DNA of 64,000 nucleotides. Origin: Emticicia aquatilis. GTDB lineage: Bacteria > Bacteroidota > Bacteroidia > Cytophagales > Spirosomataceae. The stretch is taken from the NCBI RefSeq assembly GCF_014644295.1, contig NZ_BMKK01000004.1, positions 372,001-436,000 of the forward strand, given 5' to 3'. The position numbers were made by a program, and so were the translations under genes. Below the pieces are notes generated by a model. It was not told where the DNA came from. It saw only the letters and a list, made by a program, of their open reading frames with translations, and ran no database searches. This document shows positions 1-8,387 of this stretch, one piece after another. Position 1 is the first letter of the stretch; every line of letters begins with the position of its first letter.

Positions 1-1
1 T

Positions 2-169
2 GCCGAAATCTATTACGAAGTTTTGCGTTCAAATAAACTTCAGCCAAATGAAGTAATATTTTTTGACGATAATTTGCACAACATCGAATCGGCTAAGGCA
101 ATCGGTATGCAAACAATTTTAGTTGAGCCTCCTACTTCTATCGTAGAATATTGTAAAAACATATTTTAA
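2..169 (+). CDS. HAD-family hydrolase, C-terminal end (partial)
   Basis: Only the last 55 codons are inside the window; the gene enters from the left edge in frame 2 and stops at TAA 167-169. The visible part contains FFDDNLHNIESAKAIGM, the motif IV region (DD plus N) of haloacid dehalogenase-like hydrolases, followed by a short helical tail. The pattern is that of the DUMP/epoxide-hydrolase-type HAD phosphatases (HAD-IA), but the substrate cannot be judged from this fragment. Family is fairly certain, specific function unknown. Confidence 0.75.
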   Translation, partial: AEIYYEVLRSNKLQPNEVIFFDDNLHNIESAKAIGMQTILVEPPTSIVEYCKNIF

Positions 170-203
170 GTTGTTACTTTGTGGCTTACAACAAACCTAA
201 CCG

Positions 204-1355
204 ATGAATCAACAACGTACACTCCTAATACAAATATCATTATTTATAATTACGCTTATCGCTACTACACTCACTGGTGCAGAATGGATTTATGGCAGAC
301 CCTTTTTTTTCGGAGAAAATACCCTTGGTTGGCATGAGTTTTTAGAAGGTTTTAAATATTCAATACCATTTTTAGGAGTACTTACAATTCACGAATTTGG
401 GCATTATTTCACAGCAAAAAGACATAGAACCGAAGTAACATTACCCTATTATATACCGCTGTGGCTGGGTGGTATCACCTCGACTTTTGGAACTCTGGGG
501 GCTTTCATCCGTATCAAAGAACGATTACAATCTCGTGTAAAATACTTCGATATTGGTATTGCAGGCCCATTGGCGGGTTTTGTGGCAGCATTATTTGTAC
601 TTTGGTATGGTTTCACCCATTTGCCAAACCTAAATTATGTTTTTGAACTTTTCCCTGTTTTCAAACAATACGGCAACGACTACGGTAAATTTCTCGAAAC
701 AAGTCCCGATTATATTTCAATCAAACTTGGTGATAGTTTGCTCTTCAATTTCTTTGAGCAGTATGTCGCAACTGGTGAGCTTCCACATCCTTATCTTTAC
801 ACCAATTACCCGATTATTTTTGCGGGTTATTTGTCGCTATTTTTTACTGCACTCAACCTTTTTCCAATCGGGCAACTCGACGGAGGGCATATACTTTATG
901 GCTTAATCGGCGACCGTGCATTTAATATCGTTTCTCCCATTCTCTTTACTGGGTTTATTTTTTATGCTGGCTTAGGTTTTTTCAATGCTCACGAATTTAC
1001 CACTCAAGACACAGAAATGTTCCTTGAGTTAATCGCTAAGTTTGCGGCCTTCATAGCCTTCAATTATTTTTGTTTCTCTAAAATCACCGATAACACAATG
1101 ACCAACTGGCTCATAGCATTGTCGGTTGTTTCAGTACAGTTAGTAATTTCATATTTTTTCCCTACCGTAGAAGGATATTCAGGATTTTTGGCTTTCGGCT
1201 TAATGATTGGCCGATTCTTAGGGGTTTATCATCCAAAAACATACGATATGAAGCCTCTTACTCTCGAACGTAAAATTTTAGGTTGGTTAGCTCTCATAAT
1301 TTTTGTAATTTGCTTTAGTCCAAAACCTTTCATTATCATTCAAAATTTACCGTAA
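204..1355 (+). CDS. Site-2 protease family (M50) membrane metalloprotease
   Basis: Integral membrane zinc metalloprotease of 383 aa. The HExxH zinc motif is HEFGH at residues 63-67 and the third ligand lies in NLFPIGQLDGGH (218-229, Asp226), the hallmark pair of S2P/M50 enzymes. Several hydrophobic segments surround both motifs (residues 8-25, 52-70, 115-140, 205-235 and four more to the C-terminus). There is no PDZ domain between the motifs, unlike RseP, so this is the shorter PDZ-less class. Such proteases cut substrates within the membrane, often in signalling; the substrate here is unknown. It starts 34 bp after the HAD gene and probably shares its transcript. Confidence 0.85.
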   Translation: MNQQRTLLIQISLFIITLIATTLTGAEWIYGRPFFFGENTLGWHEFLEGFKYSIPFLGVLTIHEFGHYFTAKRHRTEVTLPYYIPLWLGGITSTFGTLGAFIRIKERLQSRVKYFDIGIAGPLAGFVAALFVLWYGFTHLPNLNYVFELFPVFKQYGNDYGKFLETSPDYISIKLGDSLLFNFFEQYVATGELPHPYLYTNYPIIFAGYLSLFFTALNLFPIGQLDGGHILYGLIGDRAFNIVSPILFTGFIFYAGLGFFNAHEFTTQDTEMFLELIAKFAAFIAFNYFCFSKITDNTMTNWLIALSVVSVQLVISYFFPTVEGYSGFLAFGLMIGRFLGVYHPKTYDMKPLTLERKILGWLALIIFVICFSPKPFIIIQNLP

Positions 1356-1483
1356 TTAGTGAATGACGAATTATTCGAGTTACGAACGGTTCGCCGTAGC
1401 GATGACGAATAAATTGCGAGAATAATGTTTAGTATAGCATAAAATTCGTAAATCGTCATTCGTAAATCGCAAATCAAAATTCT
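1356..1483. repeat. Intergenic inverted-repeat spacer with ACGG-TTCG-CCGT core
   Basis: The spacer between the protease and the acyltransferase contains the word ATTCGTAAATCG twice near its right end (about 1446-1474), and its reverse complement in degenerate form near its left end (GAATGACGAAT from 1362). The two ends can therefore pair imperfectly. In the middle is a small hairpin, ACGG-TTCG-CCGT at 1386-1397, followed by AGCGAT. The same core occurs at 16384-16395 and, lengthened by one pair, at 60196-60209. Confidence 0.6.
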
Positions 1484-2053
1484 ATGCTAAACTGGATATT
1501 TAAAACAAGCTTTCGTTTATTAGGCTGGAAAGTAGTAAATGTACCTGAAAACCTAAAAAAAGGTCTTTTTGTGGTTGCCCCCCACGCCCGTACCGCTGAT
1601 TTTTTCGTCGGTCTTTGCACTCGCCCGACCATCAACTTAGATATAAAATATCTCGGCAAAGCCGAACTATTTAAACCACCATTTGGCTGGATTTTCCGTG
1701 CTTTAGGAGGTACTCCTGTCTATCGGCACAAAAGCACAAACTTTGTCCAACAAGTAGCCGATACCTTCAATAGTCACGAACAACTCTTAGTTGCTATCGC
1801 TCCCGAAGGTACTCGTAAGAATGTAAGTAAGCTAAAAACGGGTTTTTATTACATGGCACATCAAGCAAAAGTGCCAATTATTATGTCGGGCTTTGATTAC
1901 CCTCGTAAATCTGTTATTTTTGCAGAACCATTCCTAACAAGTGGTGACTTTGAAGCCGATATGAAGAAATATTTCGTACCATTCTTTGAAACCATCGGTG
2001 GAGTAGATAAAGATTGGATAAAAAATTATAAAGCTGGTAAATTTGATGAATAA
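1484..2053 (+). CDS. 1-acyl-sn-glycerol-3-phosphate acyltransferase-like (PlsC family)
   Basis: 189 aa. It carries the acyltransferase block I HX4D as HARTAD (H34, D39) and the block III-like PEGTR at 107-111, which binds the glycerol phosphate in PlsC enzymes. It is shorter than classical PlsC and lacks an obvious N-terminal membrane helix, so it belongs to the short soluble/peripheral group common in Bacteroidota. Likely role is acyl transfer in phospholipid or aminolipid synthesis at the inner face of the membrane. The acceptor cannot be told from sequence alone. Confidence 0.8.
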   Translation: MLNWIFKTSFRLLGWKVVNVPENLKKGLFVVAPHARTADFFVGLCTRPTINLDIKYLGKAELFKPPFGWIFRALGGTPVYRHKSTNFVQQVADTFNSHEQLLVAIAPEGTRKNVSKLKTGFYYMAHQAKVPIIMSGFDYPRKSVIFAEPFLTSGDFEADMKKYFVPFFETIGGVDKDWIKNYKAGKFDE

Positions 2054-2109
2054 AAAGGTCTGATGGTACGTCTTACCCAAACACCAAAGAAATTTGACTG
2101 AAAACAACC

Positions 2110-3282
2110 ATGGAAAAACAAACCAAAGCTATAAGAATACAGACAAAACGCTCACAGTATAGAGAACACTCAACACCGTTGTTTCTGACAAGTAGCTTTT
2201 GTTTTGAAGATGCAGAGCAAGGAAAAGCCCTTTTCGATGAAACACTTGAAGGAAATATCTACACCCGTTTCTCGAATCCATCCGTACAAGAATTTGTCGA
2301 TAAAGTTTGTATGCTCGAAAACTGCGAAGAAGGAATTGCCACTGCAACTGGCATGGCCGCAGTTTTTGCAGGTTTTGCAGCTCACTTAAAATCGGGCGAC
2401 CACGTTGTAGCTTCTCGTGCCTTGTTTGGTTCTGCTCACCAAATTCTGACTCAAATCTTGTCGAAGTGGGGAATCACGCATACATATCTTGATGCAACTG
2501 CTCCAGAAAGCGATTGGGAAGCAGCCATTCAGCCAAATACCAAGATGGTTTATCTTGAAACTCCATCAAACCCTGGTCTTGAATTAGTAGATATGGCAAT
2601 GATTGGCCGATTAGCAAAAAAACATAACCTCATTTATTACGTAGATAACTGTTTCGCAACGCCAATTATTCATACACCAACCGATTTTGGTGCAAACCTA
2701 ATCGTGCACTCGGCCACTAAATTTATGGATGGACAAGGTCGTGTTTTGGGCGGAATCATCACAGGTACAAAAGAACTTATCGCTCCGATTCGTTTCTTCT
2801 GCCGTCATACAGGGCCGTCGATGTCGCCGTTCAATGCTTGGGTTTTATCAAAAAGTCTCGAAACACTCGAAATCCGCATGGCACGCCACTGCGAAAATGC
2901 CATTAAACTGGCTAAAGCGTTAGAAAAAATGGAGGGTATTAAGAATGTAAAATATCCACACCTAACAACTCACCCACAATACGAACTGGCCAAGAAGCAA
3001 ATGAAAGCAGGTGGAGCAATGGTAACATTTGAGCTTGAAGGTGGTTTTGAGCGAGTGAAGAAATTTACGCAACTCGTAAAAATCGCTTCAAATTCATCAA
3101 ATTTGGGCGATTCTCGTACGATTATCACCAATCCTAATACAACAACACACTCTAAATTATCGAAAGACGACAAAGCTAAACTCGGTATTACCGAAGGGCT
3201 TATCCGTTGTTCGGTTGGATTAGAAGACATCAGAGATTTAATTGCTGATTTTAAGCAAGCTGCTAAAAAATCTTTAAGCTAA
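2110..3282 (+). CDS. metZ: O-succinylhomoserine sulfhydrylase / trans-sulfuration PLP enzyme
   Basis: 390 aa, full length for the Cys/Met metabolism PLP-dependent family. The Schiff-base lysine is K204 in HSATKFMDGQGRVLGG, with the PLP-ring aspartate D179 (YYVDNCF), the substrate-binding SNPGLELVD segment and the phosphate-binding TATGMAA stretch. The HSATKFMDGQGR pattern fits O-succinylhomoserine sulfhydrylase (MetZ), which makes homocysteine directly from sulfide; cystathionine gamma-synthase or a lyase cannot be fully excluded. It starts 56 bp after the acyltransferase and ends 16 bp before the next gene. Confidence 0.85.
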   Translation: MEKQTKAIRIQTKRSQYREHSTPLFLTSSFCFEDAEQGKALFDETLEGNIYTRFSNPSVQEFVDKVCMLENCEEGIATATGMAAVFAGFAAHLKSGDHVVASRALFGSAHQILTQILSKWGITHTYLDATAPESDWEAAIQPNTKMVYLETPSNPGLELVDMAMIGRLAKKHNLIYYVDNCFATPIIHTPTDFGANLIVHSATKFMDGQGRVLGGIITGTKELIAPIRFFCRHTGPSMSPFNAWVLSKSLETLEIRMARHCENAIKLAKALEKMEGIKNVKYPHLTTHPQYELAKKQMKAGGAMVTFELEGGFERVKKFTQLVKIASNSSNLGDSRTIITNPNTTTHSKLSKDDKAKLGITEGLIRCSVGLEDIRDLIADFKQAAKKSLS

Positions 3283-3298
3283 TCAATCATCTGAAACA

Positions 3299-3676
3299 AT
3301 GACCAAAACTATTGAGCAAAAATATATTGAAGTAGCCATGAAGGAAGAGAACGCAATGATGTTCTCTCGATTCAATAAGCTCATCAATAATTTATTTTCT
3401 GAAAAAGCTGAAGCTCAAGATGAAATCTTGGCATTAAAATCGCAGATAAATACATTGCAGAAAAGCATCGCTGACCACAAGAAAGAGATAGCAAATCTGA
3501 ATGAGAGACTAAAAAAACAAGAATTTCTTGAAAAAAGTAAAGAAATTCAAAAAGAAAGTGTTAAAATTGTAGCGAATAAAGCTAAAAAGTCAACAGACAA
3601 AGTAGAAATAAAGAAAACAATCACTGAACTGATACAAGAGATTGATGCGTGTATTGCTTTGTTAAACGAAGAATAG
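3299..3676 (+). CDS. Coiled-coil protein of unknown function upstream of zapA
   Basis: 125 aa, very rich in Lys, Glu, Ile and Leu, with heptad-like repeats from about residue 30 to 85 and no signal peptide or membrane segment. No family recognised. It sits 16 bp after metZ and 128 bp before zapA. A short coiled-coil protein directly before zapA suggests a possible cell-division partner, but this is inference from position only. Confidence 0.65.
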   Translation: MTKTIEQKYIEVAMKEENAMMFSRFNKLINNLFSEKAEAQDEILALKSQINTLQKSIADHKKEIANLNERLKKQEFLEKSKEIQKESVKIVANKAKKSTDKVEIKKTITELIQEIDACIALLNEE

Positions 3677-3804
3677 TCAAGTGCAGTCGTAGAATAAGTA
3701 ATAAAAATGGTTTGATTATAAATGCTTTAGCACACGAAACCTATTGATTTATAAAAAATAGAAAATCATTTTTTTGAAATTGACAAATTAAGATTGATTA
3801 CCAA

Positions 3805-4101
3805 ATGGCAGAATCTGATAAAATAGAAATTGGGTTGAAAGTGTTGAGTCGAGTAGTCACTTTAAAAGTTCAACCCGAAATGGAGCCTTATTTCAGAAAA
3901 GCTGCTCATCTCGTCAATCGACGCCTTGACACGTTTACAAAAAATTACAGTGGCGGAGAAATGGATTCTTGGGATTTTTTAATAACCATCGCCATCGAGG
4001 GTATGGTTGAATCTCAAAAAAACCAAGATAAATATAAACTTTTGCAACAATCGCTCAAAACAAGGCTTGAAGATATCGAACAACGCCTTTCTCTTGGTTG
4101 A
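3805..4101 (+). CDS. zapA: Cell division protein ZapA
   Basis: 98 aa. The N-terminal beta-rich part (residues 5-45, with IEIGLKVLSRVVTLKVQPE) followed by a long C-terminal helix (55-97) is the ZapA fold, which forms tetramers that cross-link and stabilise FtsZ filaments at mid-cell. Length matches the family. It is followed by a 273-bp gap before rny; in many bacteria the gene next to zapA is the 6S RNA. Confidence 0.8.
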   Translation: MAESDKIEIGLKVLSRVVTLKVQPEMEPYFRKAAHLVNRRLDTFTKNYSGGEMDSWDFLITIAIEGMVESQKNQDKYKLLQQSLKTRLEDIEQRLSLG

Positions 4102-4374
4102 AAGTAAATTAAAATGAAAAAACACCAGTCGATAAGCTTCTGCTGGTATTATATTTATTCTTCATTTGCTTTTCAAATCCATCTTCTTGTTTTTACTTGT
4201 CAGCTTGCCTCTAAGCTATTCAGGTTTACACTGTCTAATCGGTTCATTTATTGTTTTGGCATTCAGCTTTTCGGCAAACTTTTATTTAAGTTTTCATGAA
4301 AAGTTTTTTCAACTAAAAGCTGTGAACTTATTATTCCCTAATTATTTATAAATTCTTTAACAAAACTATCTAAA
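4102..4374 (+). ncRNA. zapA-rny spacer: terminator-like hairpin and possible structured RNA (6S candidate)
   Basis: 273 bp without a convincing protein gene. Just after zapA, an A-run leads into ACCAG...CTGGT (about 4123-4147) and a T-rich stretch, which looks like a weak terminator. Downstream, several short complementary pairs are present (AGCTT/AAGCT near 4201-4216; the near-palindrome TTTTCATGAAAA near 4295). In E. coli the 6S RNA gene ssrS lies directly after zapA, so this spacer is a positional candidate. The sequence does not show me a clear 6S fold, so this is a low-confidence inference. Confidence 0.2.
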
Positions 4375-5982
4375 ATGTCGAATATTTTAATGATGCTCCT
4401 CACTGACCTACTTGCTTTGGCAATTGGCTTTTTTGTGGGTAGAGCATTGCTCAAAAAAACATTCCAAAGCAAAGACGCAGATGCTGAGATTAGAGCCAAT
4501 GAAGTAATAAAAAATGCACAACAAACAGCTGAAAACATCAAAAAAGACAAAATGTTGGAAGCCAAAGAGCATTTTTTGAAACTTAAAAGTGAGTTTGAAG
4601 ATGATTCTAACAAACGTAAAAACATCATCTTACAAAACGAGCAACGTGTAAAACAAATGGAACAACAAGCTGTTCAGTCAAAACAACAAGCTGCTCAGTT
4701 AGAACAACAGAATATCCGCCGAGAAAAAGAACTTGAGACTCTTCAAACAAAGCTTAATGAGCAAACCGAAGCTGCCAAAAAGCAAATGGAATTAGCCAAT
4801 AAGCGTAAAGAAGAAGCAGAAGTAATGCTTAGTCAGCAAGTGGCTCAATTGGAAAAAATTGCCAATTTAACCGCCGAACAAGCCAAACAACAATTAATTG
4901 ATGCAATCAAAGGTGAAGCCGAAACTCGTGCATCTGGCTTTATTAAGCAGACAATCGAAGAAGCCAAACTAACAGCTACTAAAGAATCGAAAAAGATTAT
5001 TATCGAAACGATTCAACGTACGGCAGCCGAACAAGCCATTGAAAACTGCGTTTCGGTATTCAATATCGAAGGCGACGAGATTAAAGGTAAAGTAATTGGC
5101 CGTGAAGGACGTAATATTCGTGCATTAGAAGCCGCAACTGGCGTAGAAGTTATCGTTGATGACACTCCAGAAGCAATCGTTATTTCGAGCTTCGACCCTG
5201 TTCGTCGTGAAATAGCACGTTTGTCATTACACCGTTTAGTGCAAGATGGCCGTATCCACCCTGCTCGTATCGAAGAGGTTGTGGCCAAAACCAAGAAGGA
5301 CATCGAAAACGAAATTAATGAAATTGGAGAGCGTACTGTAATTGATTTGGGAGTACATGGTTTACACCCAGAATTAATCAGAATGATTGGTAGAATGCGT
5401 TTCCGTTCTTCTTACGGACAAAACCTACTCCAACACTCTCGTGAAGTAGCTAAAATGTGTGCCACAATGGCCTCAGAACTTGGCTTAAACGCTAAGTTAG
5501 CCAAGCGAGCAGGCCTACTCCATGACATCGGTAAAGTATGGCACGAAGAGCAAGAATTGCCGCACGCACTTTTGGGTATGGAATTGGCAAAAAAATACAA
5601 AGAACACCCAGAGGTTATCAATGCGATTGGTGCTCACCACGATGAGATTGAAATGACTTCGATGATTTCTCCAATTGTTCAAATCTGTGACTCGATTTCG
5701 GGTTCTCGTCCAGGTGCAAGACGTGAGATGATGGAATCATACGTACAACGCTTACGTGACTTAGAAGCTTTAGCATTGAGCTATAATGGCGTTGAGAAAT
5801 GCTATGCTATCCAAGCGGGTCGTGAATTACGTGTAATAGTTGATTCAGAAAACGTAACAGATGAAATTGCAAGTAAACTTTCATTTGATATTTCTCAAAG
5901 AATCGAAAAGGAAATGCAGTACCCTGGCCAAATCAAAGTAACGGTTATTCGTGAAATGAGAAGCGTGGCGTACGCAAAATAA
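4375..5982 (+). CDS. rny: Ribonuclease Y
   Basis: 535 aa endoribonuclease anchored in the inner membrane that starts mRNA decay. The order is complete: one N-terminal transmembrane helix (residues 3-24), a long Gln/Glu/Lys coiled coil (about 30-215), a KH RNA-binding domain with [15 protein letters not shown] (about 235-250), and an HD domain with the HDIGK motif at 383-387 plus the downstream HHDEIE. The ATG at 4375 places the membrane helix right at the N-terminus, as in other RNase Y proteins. A hairpin terminator follows the gene. Confidence 0.95.
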   Translation: MSNILMMLLTDLLALAIGFFVGRALLKKTFQSKDADAEIRANEVIKNAQQTAENIKKDKMLEAKEHFLKLKSEFEDDSNKRKNIILQNEQRVKQMEQQAVQSKQQAAQLEQQNIRREKELETLQTKLNEQTEAAKKQMELANKRKEEAEVMLSQQVAQLEKIANLTAEQAKQQLIDAIKGEAETRASGFIKQTIEEAKLTATKESKKIIIETIQRTAAEQAIENCVSVFNIEGDEIKGKVIGREGRNIRALEAATGVEVIVDDTPEAIVISSFDPVRREIARLSLHRLVQDGRIHPARIEEVVAKTKKDIENEINEIGERTVIDLGVHGLHPELIRMIGRMRFRSSYGQNLLQHSREVAKMCATMASELGLNAKLAKRAGLLHDIGKVWHEEQELPHALLGMELAKKYKEHPEVINAIGAHHDEIEMTSMISPIVQICDSISGSRPGARREMMESYVQRLRDLEALALSYNGVEKCYAIQAGRELRVIVDSENVTDEIASKLSFDISQRIEKEMQYPGQIKVTVIREMRSVAYAK

Positions 5983-6002
5983 GATAAACTAAGTTTTTTC
6001 TG

Positions 6003-6030
6003 AAAGGCGATGCAGCAATGTATCGCCTTT
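6003..6030. terminator. Bidirectional hairpin terminator between rny and histidine kinase
   Basis: AAAGGCGAT (6003-6011) pairs with ATCGCCTTT (6022-6030) over a 10-nt loop. A T-run follows on the plus strand and the stem begins with As, so it can serve both convergent genes. Confidence 0.7.
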
Positions 6031-6034
6031 TTTG

Positions 6035-7399
6035 TTAGAAAATAACCGAAAATTTGGTACCAATACCAAGTTCGGAAGCTACCTTTATTTTGCCATTGTG
6101 CATTTTGATTATTCTATCGACCAAAGATAAACCAATGCCATATCCTTTTGTCTCGGAAGTTTTAGAAGAACGATAAAACGGCTGAAAAATATACTCAATT
6201 TCCTTTGGTTCGATTCCAATACCTTTGTCTTCGATGTGAATCACTTTAAAAGAATCAGTGGCCGATAGGTTGATTAAAGCCTGATTGTCGGACGAAAACT
6301 TGCAGGCATTTTGCACTAAATTTACGAAAGCGATTTTCAATAATGAGCTATTACCTACAATACAAAGATGCTCGGGTTCTTCGGGTAAAGCATCAAAAGT
6401 TAGCTCGATTTTGTAATTTGGATTATTGTTCAAAACAAAATTTTTTGCTTCAAATAATAACTCGTCAAGTCGAACTGTCTCAGCCAGTAGTTCATTATTA
6501 TAGGCGGTCATTCTTGATAACTTCAACAAATTTTGAGTAAGTTTTACTAAATCCGTGATGTCTTCTAAGGCAGAAAAAATTGTGGTCTGATATTCAGTAG
6601 CAGTACGTTCTTTCAATAAACTTACTTCCAACTGAGAGCTAATCCGTGTAAGTGGATTTTGTAATTCATGCGAAACATTACCAATAAACATTTTTTGCAG
6701 GCCTAACCCCTCCTCTACTCTATCCAGTAACTGATTAATTGTGAGAGTAAGATTGTTTATTTCATCTTTATTTTGATTAAGTTCAAGTCTTTTATTGAGG
6801 TTTTGAGGAAAAATATTATTCAATTCCGTACCGATTCTTTCGATAGGTTCCAATGTTTTTTTTGCATAAAACCACCCAATAAATCCGACAAAAATGATGG
6901 AGAAGGTCAAAAGACCAAACATCATCCATCGCATTTGTTGCAAAAACTCATCAGCATACTGATTCTTTGCCATTGCAATCACGATATATTGTTTAAAGGC
7001 TCGTTCGTACAAAATCCCAACACCAACAAGGTCATTTTCTACGAATTCGATACTGGCTTTCTGTTTTATTTCTGCCAAAATCTTTGGTTCAATTTCTTTC
7101 ACCTGAGCAGCGTTCGATACAAACACAACCCGATTATTATCATCATAAACAATGATTTCTTCAGCAGTAATCTGGTCTTTTCTATTTTTTAAAAGGCTCT
7201 CTAAAAAAGCTATATCTTTTCTACTTTCAATGGTCTGACTTAGCCATCCAACCACTGTTTCAGCCCTATTATTGAGGCGTCGGTAGAAGTTTTTATTCAG
7301 AAAATAAGAAGTAAAAACATAAACAGAAAGCATAGTAATACTGAGAATAGCCATCACAACGACTACAAAACGAAGAGTTATTTGTTGTCTTAATTTCAT
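6035..7399 (-). CDS. Two-component sensor histidine kinase (HAMP-HisKA-HATPase)
   Basis: 454 aa. Two membrane helices (about 9-33 and 158-178) bracket a periplasmic sensor region of about 120 aa. These are followed by a HAMP linker, the phosphoacceptor H244 in VSHELQNPL, and an ATPase domain with N-, G1- (DKGIGI) and G2-boxes (GYGIGLSL). The H-box has QN where RT is usual, a variant common in Bacteroidota. Its ATG overlaps the stop of the upstream response regulator by four bases, so the two are cotranscribed and translationally coupled. Layout resembles CusS/QseC kinases; the signal is unknown. Confidence 0.9.
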   Translation of the reverse strand: MKLRQQITLRFVVVVMAILSITMLSVYVFTSYFLNKNFYRRLNNRAETVVGWLSQTIESRKDIAFLESLLKNRKDQITAEEIIVYDDNNRVVFVSNAAQVKEIEPKILAEIKQKASIEFVENDLVGVGILYERAFKQYIVIAMAKNQYADEFLQQMRWMMFGLLTFSIIFVGFIGWFYAKKTLEPIERIGTELNNIFPQNLNKRLELNQNKDEINNLTLTINQLLDRVEEGLGLQKMFIGNVSHELQNPLTRISSQLEVSLLKERTATEYQTTIFSALEDITDLVKLTQNLLKLSRMTAYNNELLAETVRLDELLFEAKNFVLNNNPNYKIELTFDALPEEPEHLCIVGNSSLLKIAFVNLVQNACKFSSDNQALINLSATDSFKVIHIEDKGIGIEPKEIEYIFQPFYRSSKTSETKGYGIGLSLVDRIIKMHNGKIKVASELGIGTKFSVIF

Positions 7400-8073
7400 T
7401 CTTCTTTCAGTACATAACCCATTCCGAAAACGGTATGAATCAATTTTTTATCGAAGTTTTTATCAATTTTTTTCCTTAAATAATTGATATATACCTCAAT
7501 ATAGTTAGTGCCTTTGTCGAAGTTTACATCCCAAACATTTTCAGCAATCTGATTTTTTGAGAGTACCCGCCCTTGATTTCGTAAGAAATACTCCAGCAAC
7601 CGAAACTCAAGTGCAGTGAGTTCGATGTCATTCCCAGCCCGACTTATCCTCTTGGTATCCAGATTTACTTCAAGGTCGGCAAATTTCAAAATATCATTCG
7701 TTATTAAAGTTTCTGTTCCTCGTTTTGTTAAAGACCGAACTCTTGCCAAAAGCTCCGCAAACTGAAATGGTTTTACCAAATATTGGTCAGCCCCAGCATC
7801 AAAACCCATAATTTTATCTTCACTCTCACCCAGAGCAGATAATAATAAAATGGGGGTTTGAATACCATGTTGTCGAAGTTCTTGCACGAGCATCCAGCCA
7901 TTCAAGCCGGGCATAATAATATCGGTTATGATACAGTTATACGAGTTTCGCATGGCCAATTGCTTAGCAATCAAGCCATCATACGCAATATCTACTTCAT
8001 AAAAGTTTTCTACAAGCCCTTGCCGAATAGCTTGCAGTGTTTTTAGCTCATCTTCTACTACTAAAATCTTCAT
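7396..8073 (-). CDS. OmpR/PhoB-type response regulator
   Basis: 225 aa. N-terminal receiver domain with acidic pocket ED at 7-8, phosphoacceptor D51 (IITDIIMPG) and the conserved lysine in LVKPF. The C-terminal winged-helix domain ends in the usual KLIHTVFGMGYVL signature. It is the first gene of a two-gene operon with the kinase (ATGA overlap). A -7 box lies just upstream, at 8097-8104. Target genes are unknown; the divergent gpgS-hpf-mscS group is an obvious candidate by position. Confidence 0.92.
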   Translation of the reverse strand: MKILVVEDELKTLQAIRQGLVENFYEVDIAYDGLIAKQLAMRNSYNCIITDIIMPGLNGWMLVQELRQHGIQTPILLLSALGESEDKIMGFDAGADQYLVKPFQFAELLARVRSLTKRGTETLITNDILKFADLEVNLDTKRISRAGNDIELTALEFRLLEYFLRNQGRVLSKNQIAENVWDVNFDKGTNYIEVYINYLRKKIDKNFDKKLIHTVFGMGYVLKEE

Positions 8074-8387
8074 TCAGTATTCTTAAAAGTTTTAATCAAA
8101 TGTAAATAGCATTTTTTCATAAAAAAAACATCTAATAAATTTCTAACTTTTATCTAAGAAGTCTCTAAGTATTGAGAATGACCTTTGTTCTCAGCAAATC
8201 GACAAAGATTTAGTCAGAGTTTTAATTTAGTATTTATACGGTGAATAAGTTCATTTGACTTTTCATTATGCTGAGAACCCCAACACATTGTTGGGGCATT
8301 CTTTTCTTAATCAGAATTCAAAACCAGCATTGTTGCTCTCGCAGAAGAAGTTTCACTGATTCTATCACTCAAAAAATATCCAAAATC
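8074..8387. promoter_or_regulatory. 314-bp divergent control region with nested inverted repeats
   Basis: Between the response regulator (-) and the glucosyl-3-phosphoglycerate synthase gene (+). On the minus strand a TACATTTG -7 box (complement of 8097-8104) lies 24 bp before the regulator start. On the plus-strand side GTTCTCAGC (8187-8195) is repeated inverted as GCTGAGAAC (8270-8278). Immediately after, CCCCAAC-ACATT-GTTGGGG (8278-8296) forms a strong hairpin followed by CATTCTTTTCTT, so the synthase leader may contain an attenuator. No gene seen. Confidence 0.5.

Noticed and set aside
8268-8387. Extended N-terminus of the GpgS fusion from ATG 8268
   Set aside because: The added 40 residues are Cys/Arg-rich without similarity, cover the leader hairpin, and the glycosyltransferase fold starts at the ATG at 8388.
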